25,597 nucleotides of DNA from Lachnospiraceae bacterium (GTDB lineage Bacteria; Bacillota; Clostridia; Lachnospirales; Lachnospiraceae). The stretch's first letter is position 1; each line of letters begins with the position of its first letter. Below the pieces are notes generated by a model. The model ran no database searches. It worked only from the letters and a program-made list of their open reading frames with translations, and was not told the origin of the DNA. The translations under genes and the position numbers were made by a program. Location of the stretch: positions 1 to 25,597 of the forward strand of contig JAAVAF010000015.1 of NCBI GenBank assembly GCA_014804225.1, given 5' to 3'. Of this stretch, positions 16,601 to 22,660 are shown piece by piece.

Positions 16601-19349
16601 ACTTCACGTTCATTGTGCCATAGTAAGCGCTGTTGTCCGTAGCCTTAATTATCACAGTGGCCTTTCCAAGCTTGTGGTTGTTCTTGTATGAAACGATGGA
16701 AATGTCGTTTTTCGTTATGCCAGGCGTTGTTAATACAGCCGGCGTTGCCGTTAATTTTGTAAGGGTATTTACAATTGCTGTCTCTGTCGTTGTAGCAGTG
16801 TTTACGCCGTCAAAATATCCTTTTAGAACATCTGTTTTGTTCTGCTTTAATGCAGCGGTAATCTTTGTTGCTACATGAAGGTCTGTTAAATCCGACTCCT
16901 TATAATTTGTTGTATCGCTTGGCGTCAGCGTAATTTTATTGTTTCTAAGTACAATTTTTGTCGTGTCAATAGCCTCCGGCTTAATCGTTGCGCCTGACGC
17001 GTCGGTTATCTTTGCCGCGCTTATAAGCTTTTTGGCATCGAGACTGCCGCTCTTCTTGTCATAAATCTTCGACTTATCTACCGTCACGCCGCTCTTCTTT
17101 AAGTGGAACTTGCCCGGTCCTGTCTTAACCTGTACAGGAACCTTCTCAAATACTTTCTTATAAGAACCCAGTCCTGTTATGTAAACCTTTTCCGTTTTAT
17201 TCAGCTCAGCGGTTTTTGAGCATTCCTTATAATCCGCCTTGTAATCTACGTTCTCTTTCAGGGTTACACCGCCTACCTCAATTTCCGTAAGCCTTACACC
17301 CTTTGAAGAATACTCGCCGTCAAGCGGAGTTGTAGCTGTGCTGGTTTCCAAGTCCTTGATTGCAGTATCTGCTACTGCATTCGTGATATCATACGATATC
17401 GTGATAGCGCCCGATACATTGTTCAATCCCTTAATCGTAGCTGTTGCCGTGCCCTTTGCCGTATTCTTCTTGTACGTTACTATGTAAGTTGACGGGCTGA
17501 GCGTAGTTTTCTCGTTACCGCTGACAAACTCTAACGTAAGGTTTTTGAACGTTATCGGCTCGCCTTTATACACAAAGTCTTTTCCCTTTTCCTTTTCTTC
17601 TGCCTTAACCTTATTGCCTACACTGTTGACAATATCTGTAATATTGTCAGCCTTAATATTTACTGTGGACTTTGCAAGGGGAGCTGCCTTAATGCTAAAT
17701 GTAGCTGTAGCCGAACCGAAATAGCCTGATTCGCCTTTGGTTCCGATTACCGTAACGCTTGCCTTACCTACATTTACATTGTTTTTGTATACAACCGTGT
17801 AGTCTGTTCCCTCTGTCAGATTTTTAGATTTATCCGCAGGGTCAGTCACTGTCACTCCCGGCGTAATATAGCTGCCTGTAAATGTCGCACTCTTATAGTC
17901 CAACTTAATCTTTGCCTTTGAAAGGTCTTTGGCTTTCTTTTCTTTTGCATCTTTTGATGTCCATATCGTGTAATTGTTTGACTTCTCGGAATCTACAAAG
18001 ATACCTAAATCTGTTTCGCCAAGTCCGTAAACCATTACATAACATGTTCCATCGGTATTTTCTTTTTTCTCAACTTCATAGTGTACGCCCTCTGTGAGCT
18101 GCTGCTGGTATGTAACGGGCTTTCCGTCTTTTTCCGTCTTATAAGTGTAAGTAACCGATACGGCATAATTATACTTTTTGTTCTCTACAATGTCTGCCGC
18201 CTGTATTTTGATCGCATCGGCATCGGACATTTTTATTGTCTTTTTTGCTGCATCCGGATCTGCCTTTATCTTATCCTCTACCGTATCGTCCTTAATCGGC
18301 TGTGATTCCTCTTCTTCCGAGTCATCGACTTCCGAGCCCTCTTCTGTTGAATTACCTACTTCTGAGCCCTCTTTTGTTGAGGAATCATACTCTCTTGCAG
18401 TAACATAACTCTCCGTCGCGAGAAGCGTAGGTGTGTCTGTCTCGCTTTCCTCTGAACCTGAGCTTTTGTCTTCCTCCGAACCTTCCTCTGAGCCACTGTT
18501 TCCGTCTTCCGATTCTTCCTCATTTACATACTCAACGGCAAGACTGTGAATCCATGTGCCTTTTGAAAACGTCAGCGTCACCTTTCCCGCTTCTGCTTCT
18601 GTGATAGTAAACTCTAATCCGTTTAAATCCGTTCCGTCTTCTTCGTTTGTTCCCTCTTTCCATGTTGTATTTTCTACTGTTCCCGAAGATGCCGTCATAG
18701 TTGCGCTTGTTGCCTCTCCATAACAGCAGGTTTTTACAGTGATGTTTGCCTCATTAGACAGATTCAGTACCATGGTGGGTGTCTTTCTGCTGTTCGTAAT
18801 GACTCCGTGACCTTTTCCGTCTCCCACTATATTGTTAAAGGTAATTCCTAAAAACGTCTCTTCCAACTTCTCTTTTGTATAGTCTCTGGAATTGGCATTG
18901 GTCTCAAAGTCAAATGTCTCCTCTTCTACATAAACCTCTGTCTCATCACCCGGCTGACTGCTGCTGCTCTCGTCAACCTCCGAACTTTCGTCTTCGCTGC
19001 TCTCGTCAATCTCCGAACTTTCGTCTTCGCTGCTCTTGTCAACTTCTGAACTTTCGTCCTCGTCGCCCTTGTTGTTCTCTTCTTTGTCTTCTTTCTCAGA
19101 ATCCGCACTGTTTGCATCATCTTCTGAATCTGCAATGTCGCTTACGTTGTCTTCGATCTCCTCCGCGATCTCAACGTCGCCATCATCGCTTTCCTCGCGG
19201 GTATCTTCTGTTTGTTCATAATACCCCTTCTCGGTATCTTCGGAAGGCTGGCTCGCCAACGCTGTCATGCCTGACGATGACACTACCATTGCGCAAGATA
19301 ATACCACCGCCATCACGCGTCTCACAAATCTGTTTCTAAATCTGCTCAT
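10695..19349 (-). CDS. Giant secreted GH3 glycosidase with multiple binding modules and a C-terminal rhodanese domain
   Basis: 2884 residues. In order: signal peptide (1-33); acidic Ser/Glu/Asp linker with 11-residue repeats (about 35-135); carbohydrate-binding-like domain (140-275); second acidic linker (276-350); Ig-like repeats (about 380-925); Asp-Pro linker; two more beta-rich binding-like domains (950-1070, 1080-1225); GH3 barrel (1240-1570) with nucleophile Asp1487 in VTSDCGA and KHF at 1398-1400; GH3 C-domain (1590-1990) with an inserted CBM6-like segment (about 1690-1820) and possible acid/base Glu1849; Fn3-like domain (2005-2110); Ig-like domain; two FIVAR-like helical repeats (2235-2385); CBM6-like domain (2500-2640); a cysteine-bearing region; rhodanese (about 2795-2884) with Cys2852 in CASGTR. 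The barrel resembles the beta-xylosidase/beta-glucosidase branch; substrate is inferred. No LPXTG, S-layer or dockerin anchor is visible. AGGAGG supports the ATG. No transporter or other glycosidase gene adjoins it. Confidence 0.93.
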   Translation of the reverse strand: MSRFRNRFVRRVMAVVLSCAMVVSSSGMTALASQPSEDTEKGYYEQTEDTREESDDGDVEIAEEIEDNVSDIADSEDDANSADSEKEDKEENNKGDEDESSEVDKSSEDESSEIDESSEDESSEVDESSSSQPGDETEVYVEEETFDFETNANSRDYTKEKLEETFLGITFNNIVGDGKGHGVITNSRKTPTMVLNLSNEANITVKTCCYGEATSATMTASSGTVENTTWKEGTNEEDGTDLNGLEFTITEAEAGKVTLTFSKGTWIHSLAVEYVNEEESEDGNSGSEEGSEEDKSSGSEESETDTPTLLATESYVTAREYDSSTKEGSEVGNSTEEGSEVDDSEEEESQPIKDDTVEDKIKADPDAAKKTIKMSDADAIKIQAADIVENKKYNYAVSVTYTYKTEKDGKPVTYQQQLTEGVHYEVEKKENTDGTCYVMVYGLGETDLGIFVDSEKSNNYTIWTSKDAKEKKAKDLSKAKIKLDYKSATFTGSYITPGVTVTDPADKSKNLTEGTDYTVVYKNNVNVGKASVTVIGTKGESGYFGSATATFSIKAAPLAKSTVNIKADNITDIVNSVGNKVKAEEKEKGKDFVYKGEPITFKNLTLEFVSGNEKTTLSPSTYIVTYKKNTAKGTATATIKGLNNVSGAITISYDITNAVADTAIKDLETSTATTPLDGEYSSKGVRLTEIEVGGVTLKENVDYKADYKECSKTAELNKTEKVYITGLGSYKKVFEKVPVQVKTGPGKFHLKKSGVTVDKSKIYDKKSGSLDAKKLISAAKITDASGATIKPEAIDTTKIVLRNNKITLTPSDTTNYKESDLTDLHVATKITAALKQNKTDVLKGYFDGVNTATTTETAIVNTLTKLTATPAVLTTPGITKNDISIVSYKNNHKLGKATVIIKATDNSAYYGTMNVKFTITAVSGAGRKESSDYPDDPDDPNNPDDPKLRTEWSFMEGSELMGENGVLIQGGTGTVEGLEIDATASGAKFQTKDREEWALVGAGTIIKVPVAEACSVTITVQDSNSKYTVDGKANTAAEESFLCKGTDGYVTIEITENDAYIGLIKVESLDYGEVEEKEDSLFLYLGPDSILSGKGEIISATKYEDLDGTYVTDNLKDNNGKAQLRYPSVNLADYSYKGFNAVDLYVGYPSAKGSAEASIKVGDIEIAKFDEIAMGTNSNDWSPIKVTATLIDSNDVKNASGKVTVDITKKSGTYCGNFAYIRFYNDSSLPNGSSGGDIGEAIYLDETRTFEERAADLVARMTVDEKIAQLQYQSPAISRLDVSSYNYWKEALHGIARQGKATSFPTALSMSNTWNPELIQSMADVISDEARGKNNRYNLSYWSPTVNMARDPRWGRNEEGYGEDPYLAGQIGAAFVKGLQGTDDADNGGYLKTIATVKHFAANNNESYRRGGSSKMTEFNFRNYYTRVFQNITEEVMPASVMASYNATTIYRNGSILYNYKPSAANSYLLQQTLRRNWGFDGYVTSDCGAGDDLVNSNYYKNGLLGNTTSDKGAYLAEAFKNGLNVECYLSGYNAVSKDGTEMVEKGYLTTGELDRAVYELFLQRFKTGEFDQDGGKYRKITSSDIESPAHIDKAEEVAEETWVLLENKNNALPLNGKGIGSSTNSDSYNVVVVGNLAGAALLGDYTGAPENVVYPIDGIRTAVQEKFPDAEVNYLSAVADDEKLFNIKSINLVFENGSKKAINLSDAKNVKGMTAEGGIWKDITPSAGATFENVDITNLATIEVEMAAGAQIGGSINFAISDGPAICSVGSQLTADTDTYVVCSAKSTGKDGGYDGIRDLYITFGADSTFSVEKYKDKLDSADVIIAYAGTIPKQTTYNVSGDSDSAESNDREDIEIPAHQYHVKDICSVDAYASKSILVMSTVGQMNIEPYKDKCAAVLWTSYNGQTQGTALGKVLVGDVNPSGRLTTTWYKNADVQKMELSNTTDQKVGNISGKYTDYDIQPHGDDPGHTYQYYKNTPVYPFGYGKSYTNFDYSNIKANTSTNVGPNDKISFSIDVKNSGDRAGKEVVQLYVKYPELTGNDLNAFDQSLMPNKQLKGFKKVEIQAGGSETVNIELDVRDMYLYSEKLQKDFVPNGTYTVYIGKDASDESQMVQFTVTGNLESKIKTVKAIPDGILLKGLVDENGENVTTNNEIKPNLSTVLTDESILFDDSTGVPNGVTVEYISANPDIAVVNEKNAIVSGHKPGTTYITAKVTYNGEAKETTFPVVNEISYKPSQNEIDSALNKLEESFKAYEEDDYSTANWKELQKIKTDAEADIKKAERMADVNTLLSKAISDMKEIIAKKDIEDAKAQINEAYNELYNNHTFYKDETFAKITKIKDDGLSSVDSITKKTELKNKISEVIEDMNAIEVDNFTTEKNVYQLSSKNEKHIVNGIIDYREGGIAPYVIDGVKISGTITNNAPNNDIVMQVSDGNNIIESNIIWQIEKLDKSGRKVADIDRNTGRLTIYGNGLVRITAIDTQNDKYGTLDVYVNTQIEGEYADEANGARMDDVKNNASGLSAATNGIGNNAGSTKDYWVKYNSVRLKNIKDIFIRYSNKDKDPQLINVAVDDGKGGKTIIATLTSAAGSGQWYNWEPDTKFTINTERLNAVTLDANGCADIYIQTNALNFDYFRLTYSDSASAASYSDTINVLSGSSAFESSSNADTPVQTINWGTSEILLTKNTSTGATKIWNVINDRLKTEVNLEYFAESDVDYSKMDLKINCLAAYKDRVYAGCDNGLVVVITECPKCYKLKKVSAIDMKSMSISGETMTASDGTKSIDLNMTDIGGDSIEIDEANLLEANGGVFVDVRSAEEFAEKSVSGSVNIPVDDIQEGLASYSKDTVLIFYCASGTRANEAVKKAKDMGFTNVYNLGSIKKFGL
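18963..19061. repeat. 33-bp tandem repeat (3 copies) encoding the acidic linker
   Basis: Copies at 18963-18995, 18996-19028 and 19029-19061. The first two differ at one position; the third has diverged more. On the minus strand each encodes 11 residues of the type ESSEVDESSED. The repeat lies in the N-terminal low-complexity linker of the GH3 protein and probably varies in copy number. Confidence 0.9.
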
Positions 19350-19383
19350 AGTTTGTCCTCCTATTTTGATTTATATCCGCTGG

Positions 19384-19429
19384 GCACACACCGCTCCGTG
19401 CACGTGCAAAACCAAGATCCTTTCGGATC
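19384..19429 (-). promoter_or_regulatory. Two-hairpin 5' leader of the GH3 gene
   Basis: On the minus strand, GATCC-GAAA-GGATC (19429-19416) is a GNRA-capped stem. It is followed by GCACGTGC paired with GTGTGTGC (19407-19384; 8 pairs including G-U) around an eight-base loop. The second stem ends about 20 bases before the AGGAGG site at 19357-19362. The leader is structured, but I do not recognise a riboswitch class; the conserved cores of the c-di-GMP aptamers are absent. Confidence 0.4.
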
Positions 19430-19449
19430 AAAGTTACTAATATAATTTA

Positions 19450-19479
19450 ATAGTATCATTTTTTTTCATCTTTTTGCAA
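19450..19479 (-). promoter_or_regulatory. Possible sigma-A promoter of the GH3 gene
   Basis: Reading leftwards: TTGCAA at 19479-19474, an 18-base spacer, and TACTAT at 19455-19450, with TG one base upstream of the -10 (extended -10). The region is very AT-rich (about 19432-19545), so other matches are possible. A start near 19443 would put both leader hairpins in the mRNA. Confidence 0.4.
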
Positions 19480-19575
19480 TATCTTTAGGATAGTATAATT
19501 TTACAAATATTTTATATTTTTTTGTTTATTTTTATAATATTGTGTTCGTGCACGCCGTTTTGTCAGGAACACACA

Positions 19576-19615
19576 ACAAAACTGCCCCGCGACCATAGAA
19601 ATCACGAGGCAATTT
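19576..19615 (-). terminator. Terminator of the mutT-cvfB transcript
   Basis: On the minus strand a 10-bp stem (19611-19602 with 19592-19583, including G-U pairs) is followed by GTTTTGTTGTG. It lies about 30 bases beyond the cvfB-like stop codon. The rest of the 295-base space from 19350 to 19644 holds the GH3 leader and promoter described above and otherwise AT-rich sequence without genes. Confidence 0.7.
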
Positions 19616-19644
19616 TATATAAGTTTTAACCCTTTTGCATTGAT

Positions 19645-20487
19645 TTATTCTGCCAGACGAATACAGTCTGCTTCTATCACAATTTTCCCATTTTTTAAGA
19701 GCTTCCCCACAGCACGCTTAAATTCGTTTTTGCTCATGTCCGTTTCCTGTCTGATCAGCTCAGGAGCCGCCTTGTCTGTAAACGGAAGCGCGCCGCCAAG
19801 GGTATTCATAATATCAACCAGTTTTTGTGCATCTTTTTCCATCTGGAGATATGCTTTTTCACGCACGCTCAAATCAAGCTTTCCATCCGGTTTTATCCCT
19901 GCAACTCTTGCGTTTATCACGTCTCCTACCTTTATATTGCCAAACATCTCCCTTTTCGGAATCAATGCGGAATAACGCTCATCAACCGCAACGTATGCTC
20001 CGGCATGTTCATGAATCTGGTAAACAACTCCCGACACCATATCGTCCTTTTGATAGTCGCTGTCGGTTGACAGACAATGATATACATTCATGGTTGCGGC
20101 AAGGCGGCTGCTCTTATCTACATAAATTGTGACAAGCAGTTCATCGCCCTCTTTTATTTTTCCGGTCTGCTCTTTGTACGGAAGTAGAATATCTTTTTCC
20201 AGTCCCCAATCAAGAAATGCACCAATCTGTGTCATCTGCGAAACCTTCAGTTTTCCAACCTCACCCACCATAATCTTTGGCGTGTTCGTCGTGGCTATGA
20301 TTCTGTCTTTCGAGTCTTTATACAGAAAAACTTCCAGTTCATCGCCAACTTTGCACCCTGCGGGCACTTGTTTTTTGGGGAGCAAAACCCTATCCTCTGC
20401 CGAAGCGTTTGCCTCCTCGGCAAGATAAATCCCAAAATCTACCTCTTTTACAACCAGAAGCGTCTGTCTTTTTCCTAATTCAAACAT
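19645..20487 (-). CDS. CvfB-like S1 RNA-binding protein
   Basis: The 280-residue protein has the CvfB/YitL architecture. Three S1-like OB-fold regions lie at about residues 1-65, 70-135 and 145-215; the last is the clearest, ending DGKLDLSVREK. A C-terminal winged-helix domain (about 220-280) has the pattern DMSKNEFKRAVGKLLKNGKI. Staphylococcus CvfB binds RNA and affects virulence-factor expression; the role in Clostridia is not established. The start has GGAGGAAC 8 bases upstream. It lies 24 bases downstream of the Nudix gene and is probably co-transcribed with it, ending at the hairpin at 19576-19615. Confidence 0.9.
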   Translation of the reverse strand: MFELGKRQTLLVVKEVDFGIYLAEEANASAEDRVLLPKKQVPAGCKVGDELEVFLYKDSKDRIIATTNTPKIMVGEVGKLKVSQMTQIGAFLDWGLEKDILLPYKEQTGKIKEGDELLVTIYVDKSSRLAATMNVYHCLSTDSDYQKDDMVSGVVYQIHEHAGAYVAVDERYSALIPKREMFGNIKVGDVINARVAGIKPDGKLDLSVREKAYLQMEKDAQKLVDIMNTLGGALPFTDKAAPELIRQETDMSKNEFKRAVGKLLKNGKIVIEADCIRLAE

Positions 20488-20511
20488 TATACGGTTCCTC
20501 CGTTTCTATCT

Positions 20512-20979
20512 TTATTCGTAGAATTGTATCTTATTTTCTATCAGCTTGTCACCTTCATAAACGCACTTAATCGTAAAAAATCGTTCCTCTCCGTCAAGCA
20601 GCGGTTTCAAAAACAGGATGTCGCCTTCCCATGTCGGCAGATCAAGCACCTTTTCCTTGTCCACCCACACAAGCTCTCCTTCATTGCATTCGTCCACAAG
20701 CTCTCCCTCAAAGCCGTCCGCCGAAAAAAGGCACATCATTTCCGGTTCACACGCATCACTTACAAACGTAATCAAGCTTCTAAAACGATAGGACGTTAAG
20801 ATAAGTCCTGTTTCCTCACGTACTTCGCGCAAAAGGCACTCCTCTGGACTCTCTCCATATTCACCGTGTCCTCCCACACCAATCCACTTGTCATGACTGA
20901 TATCGTTTTTCTTTTTTATCCGATGAAGCATCAGATATTTTCCATCGTTTTCTATGTAACAAAGCGTGGTCATTCTCAT
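20512..20979 (-). CDS. Nudix hydrolase, MutT/MutX-like (probable 8-oxo-dGTP diphosphatase)
   Basis: A 155-residue cytosolic hydrolase that probably removes oxidised nucleotides from the dNTP pool. The complete Nudix box GX5EX7REUXEEXGU is present: Gly at the start of GHGEYGE, then SPEECLL and REVREETGL. The N-terminus (TTLCYIENDGKYLMLHR) and WIGVGGHGEYGESPEE resemble Streptococcus MutX-type proteins. Substrate is inferred from similarity; other (d)NTP or sugar-nucleotide substrates are possible. The ATG at 20979 has GGAGGA 11 bases upstream; the ATG two codons later is an alternative. First gene of a two-gene unit with the cvfB-like gene; divergent from dpaA. Confidence 0.9.
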   Translation of the reverse strand: MRMTTLCYIENDGKYLMLHRIKKKNDISHDKWIGVGGHGEYGESPEECLLREVREETGLILTSYRFRSLITFVSDACEPEMMCLFSADGFEGELVDECNEGELVWVDKEKVLDLPTWEGDILFLKPLLDGEERFFTIKCVYEGDKLIENKIQFYE

Positions 20980-21003
20980 ATGTTGATCTTTCCTCCAAAA
21001 GAA

Positions 21004-21022
21004 GGCAGTATCAAATACTACC
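21004..21022 (-). other. Hairpin in the mutT leader
   Basis: GGTAGTAT-TTG-ATACTGCC on the minus strand (8 pairs, one G-U) ends 5 bases before the GGAGGA ribosome binding site. It could affect translation or stability; there is no T-run. Confidence 0.4.
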
Positions 21023-21033
21023 TGATTTTACGA

Positions 21034-21060
21034 ACTTTTTTTTCATTTTATCATATTTTA
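21034..21060 (+). promoter_or_regulatory. Putative mother-cell sporulation promoter (sigma-K type) of dpaA
   Basis: CATATTTTA at 21052-21060 matches the sigma-K -10 consensus CATAnnnTA. AC at 21034-21035 is 16 bases upstream, as expected for the short sigma-K -35. dpaA (spoVFA) is transcribed by sigma-K in the Bacillus mother cell, so the assignment suits the gene. The motif is short and the region AT-rich, so chance is not excluded; sigma-E would be a related alternative. Confidence 0.45.
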
Positions 21061-21074
21061 CAATATAGTTTCAA
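21045..21074 (-). promoter_or_regulatory. Possible sigma-A promoter of mutT-cvfB
   Basis: Leftwards: TTGAAA at 21074-21069, an 18-base spacer, TAAAAT at 21050-21045. It physically overlaps the putative dpaA sporulation promoter on the other strand. Confidence 0.45.
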
Positions 21075-21111
21075 TAACTACAGATATTTATATTTTCAAT
21101 GGAGGAGTTCA

Positions 21112-21990
21112 ATGACGAAATATGATATTGCACTAATCGGCGGAGACAGCCGCACTGCTTATATGGCTCCTTATCTGGCAAAAAAGGGCTACCGCGTCAT
21201 ATGCTTCAACACGGTAAACATTACATACGGACAGCATTTAAGGGCAAAAATTCACTATGCCGCAAATTTGCGGGAATGCATTGACTGTGCTGACATTATT
21301 GTATGCGGAATTCCTTTTATAAAAGACGAAAACATCTACTGCGAAGAACATAAAATCAATGATGAAATCCCCTTGACAGAATTTCAACGCTGTATTCACA
21401 AACATCAGACTATATTTGCAGGCGTTATCCCCGAGCGCTTCCGAGCAGTCTGCGAAGAACGGGAAATATACTGTCATGATTTTATGCTGGATGAACCTTT
21501 AAGCATCCTAAATGCTGTATCAACGGCAGAAGGAGCTCTATTAGAAGCGCTTCTTCACAAAAACACGACACTTTATAAAAGCTACTGTCTGGTTCTTGGC
21601 TTTGGCCGCTGCGGCAAGATTATCGCGGACCGATTAAACGGACTGCATTCATGCGTTACCGTCTGCTCGGAAAATGAAACAGAGCTTGCCAGCGCAGCAG
21701 CACTCGGCTTTCATACACTGCGCCTTTCGAAACTTGATCAAACCATATTCCGCTATGAATATATTTTTAATACAATCCCCGCATGTATGCTGAACCGGCG
21801 CTGTCTTGAACACACCTCCAGAGATTGTCTGATCATCGATATCGCCTCAAACCGCACAGGCGCAGACTATGGAGCCGCAAAACAGCTTAGAATCAATCTC
21901 CACTTCTGCCCCGGGCTTCCTGGAAAATACGCCGGTAAGAGCTGCGCAAAGCAGCTTTCGAAATACGTTATAAGACACATCAGTAATTAG
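21112..21990 (+). CDS. dpaA: Dipicolinate synthase subunit A
   Basis: With DpaB it converts a dihydrodipicolinate-pathway intermediate to dipicolinic acid, the calcium chelator of the spore core, in the mother cell. The 292-residue protein starts MTKYDIALIGGDSRTAYMAP, the DpaA_N domain with a Rossmann-like GGDSR motif. The C-terminal NAD(P)-binding domain carries the glycine motif GFGRCG (163-168). The start at 21112 is fixed by GGAGGAG at 21101-21107 and by family N-termini; the frame stays open upstream to 20866, but that part is antisense to the Nudix gene. dpaB follows after 40 bases. Confidence 0.95.
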   Translation: MTKYDIALIGGDSRTAYMAPYLAKKGYRVICFNTVNITYGQHLRAKIHYAANLRECIDCADIIVCGIPFIKDENIYCEEHKINDEIPLTEFQRCIHKHQTIFAGVIPERFRAVCEEREIYCHDFMLDEPLSILNAVSTAEGALLEALLHKNTTLYKSYCLVLGFGRCGKIIADRLNGLHSCVTVCSENETELASAAALGFHTLRLSKLDQTIFRYEYIFNTIPACMLNRRCLEHTSRDCLIIDIASNRTGADYGAAKQLRINLHFCPGLPGKYAGKSCAKQLSKYVIRHISN

Positions 21991-22030
21991 AAACCCATTC
22001 TCAAAAAGACACTGTATCGGAGGGATCCAT

Positions 22031-22627
22031 ATGAATCTAAAAGGAAAAAAAGTCGGCATCGCACTGACCGGCTCATTCTGTACTTTTGAAAAAATGTTTT
22101 CAGAGCTTGAAAAGCTCACGGCAGTCGGCGCAGATGTATACCCAATCCTCTCAAACGCTTCACAAAATATTGAAAGTCGTTTTGGAAAACCTGACACATA
22201 TGTCATAAAAATAAAAGAAATCGCCGGGCGCGAACCAATCACCTCGATCGAAGGTGCTGAACCAATCGGTCCAAAAGGGTATCTTGATGTACTCGCAATA
22301 TTGCCCTGTACGGGAAACACCGCTGCAAAGCTTGCAAACGGCATTACTGATACACCTGTTCTTATGGCAGCAAAAGCACATATGCGCAACAGCAAACCGC
22401 TTGTCATTTCCATTTCCACCAACGACGGACTTGGAATGAACTTAAAAAATATCGGCGTCTTATGCAACAGTAAAAATATTTATTTCGTTCCGTTCGGACA
22501 GGACAATTACGAGAAAAAGCCAAATTCTCTTGTTGCACACACAGAGCTTTTAATTCCTACTCTCGAAATGGCTTTGGAACATAAACAATATCAACCAATC
22601 TTAATGGACTATCAACATTCAAAATAA
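22031..22627 (+). CDS. dpaB: Dipicolinate synthase subunit B (flavoprotein)
   Basis: The 198-residue protein is a flavoprotein-fold partner of DpaA: N-terminal MNLKGKKVGIALTGSFCTF, a GSFCTF phosphate-binding loop, and the LPCTGNTAAKLANGITDTPV and MAAKAHMR regions typical of SpoVFB. Length is usual. GGAGGG lies 7 bases before the ATG. It completes the spore dipicolinate synthase and lies between dpaA and asnB on one strand with short gaps. The presence of dpaAB shows the organism uses the dedicated enzyme rather than the EtfA route reported in some clostridia. Confidence 0.95.
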   Translation: MNLKGKKVGIALTGSFCTFEKMFSELEKLTAVGADVYPILSNASQNIESRFGKPDTYVIKIKEIAGREPITSIEGAEPIGPKGYLDVLAILPCTGNTAAKLANGITDTPVLMAAKAHMRNSKPLVISISTNDGLGMNLKNIGVLCNSKNIYFVPFGQDNYEKKPNSLVAHTELLIPTLEMALEHKQYQPILMDYQHSK

Positions 22628-22660
22628 CATAAACATAATAATAGGAAAGGACATCATATC

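Noticed and set aside
18963..19061. CRISPR-like regular repeats
   Set aside because: The repeats are contiguous, without spacers, and in frame within coding sequence; the same holds for 5871-5933.
18875..19339. Rightward cysteine- and arginine-rich frame opposite the GH3 N-terminus
   Set aside because: It is the complement of the acidic Ser/Glu/Asp repeat linker; composition explains it.
19384..19429. c-di-GMP riboswitch
   Set aside because: A GCAAAACC string occurs on the opposite strand, but the conserved aptamer core and pairing pattern are not present on either strand.
20866..21111. Upstream extension of the dpaA frame
   Set aside because: It is antisense to the Nudix gene and its promoter; the family N-terminus and GGAGGAG site fix the start at 21112.
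22031..22467. Long leftward frame opposite dpaB
   Set aside because: A shadow of the real dpaB gene; no start signal and no recognisable protein.
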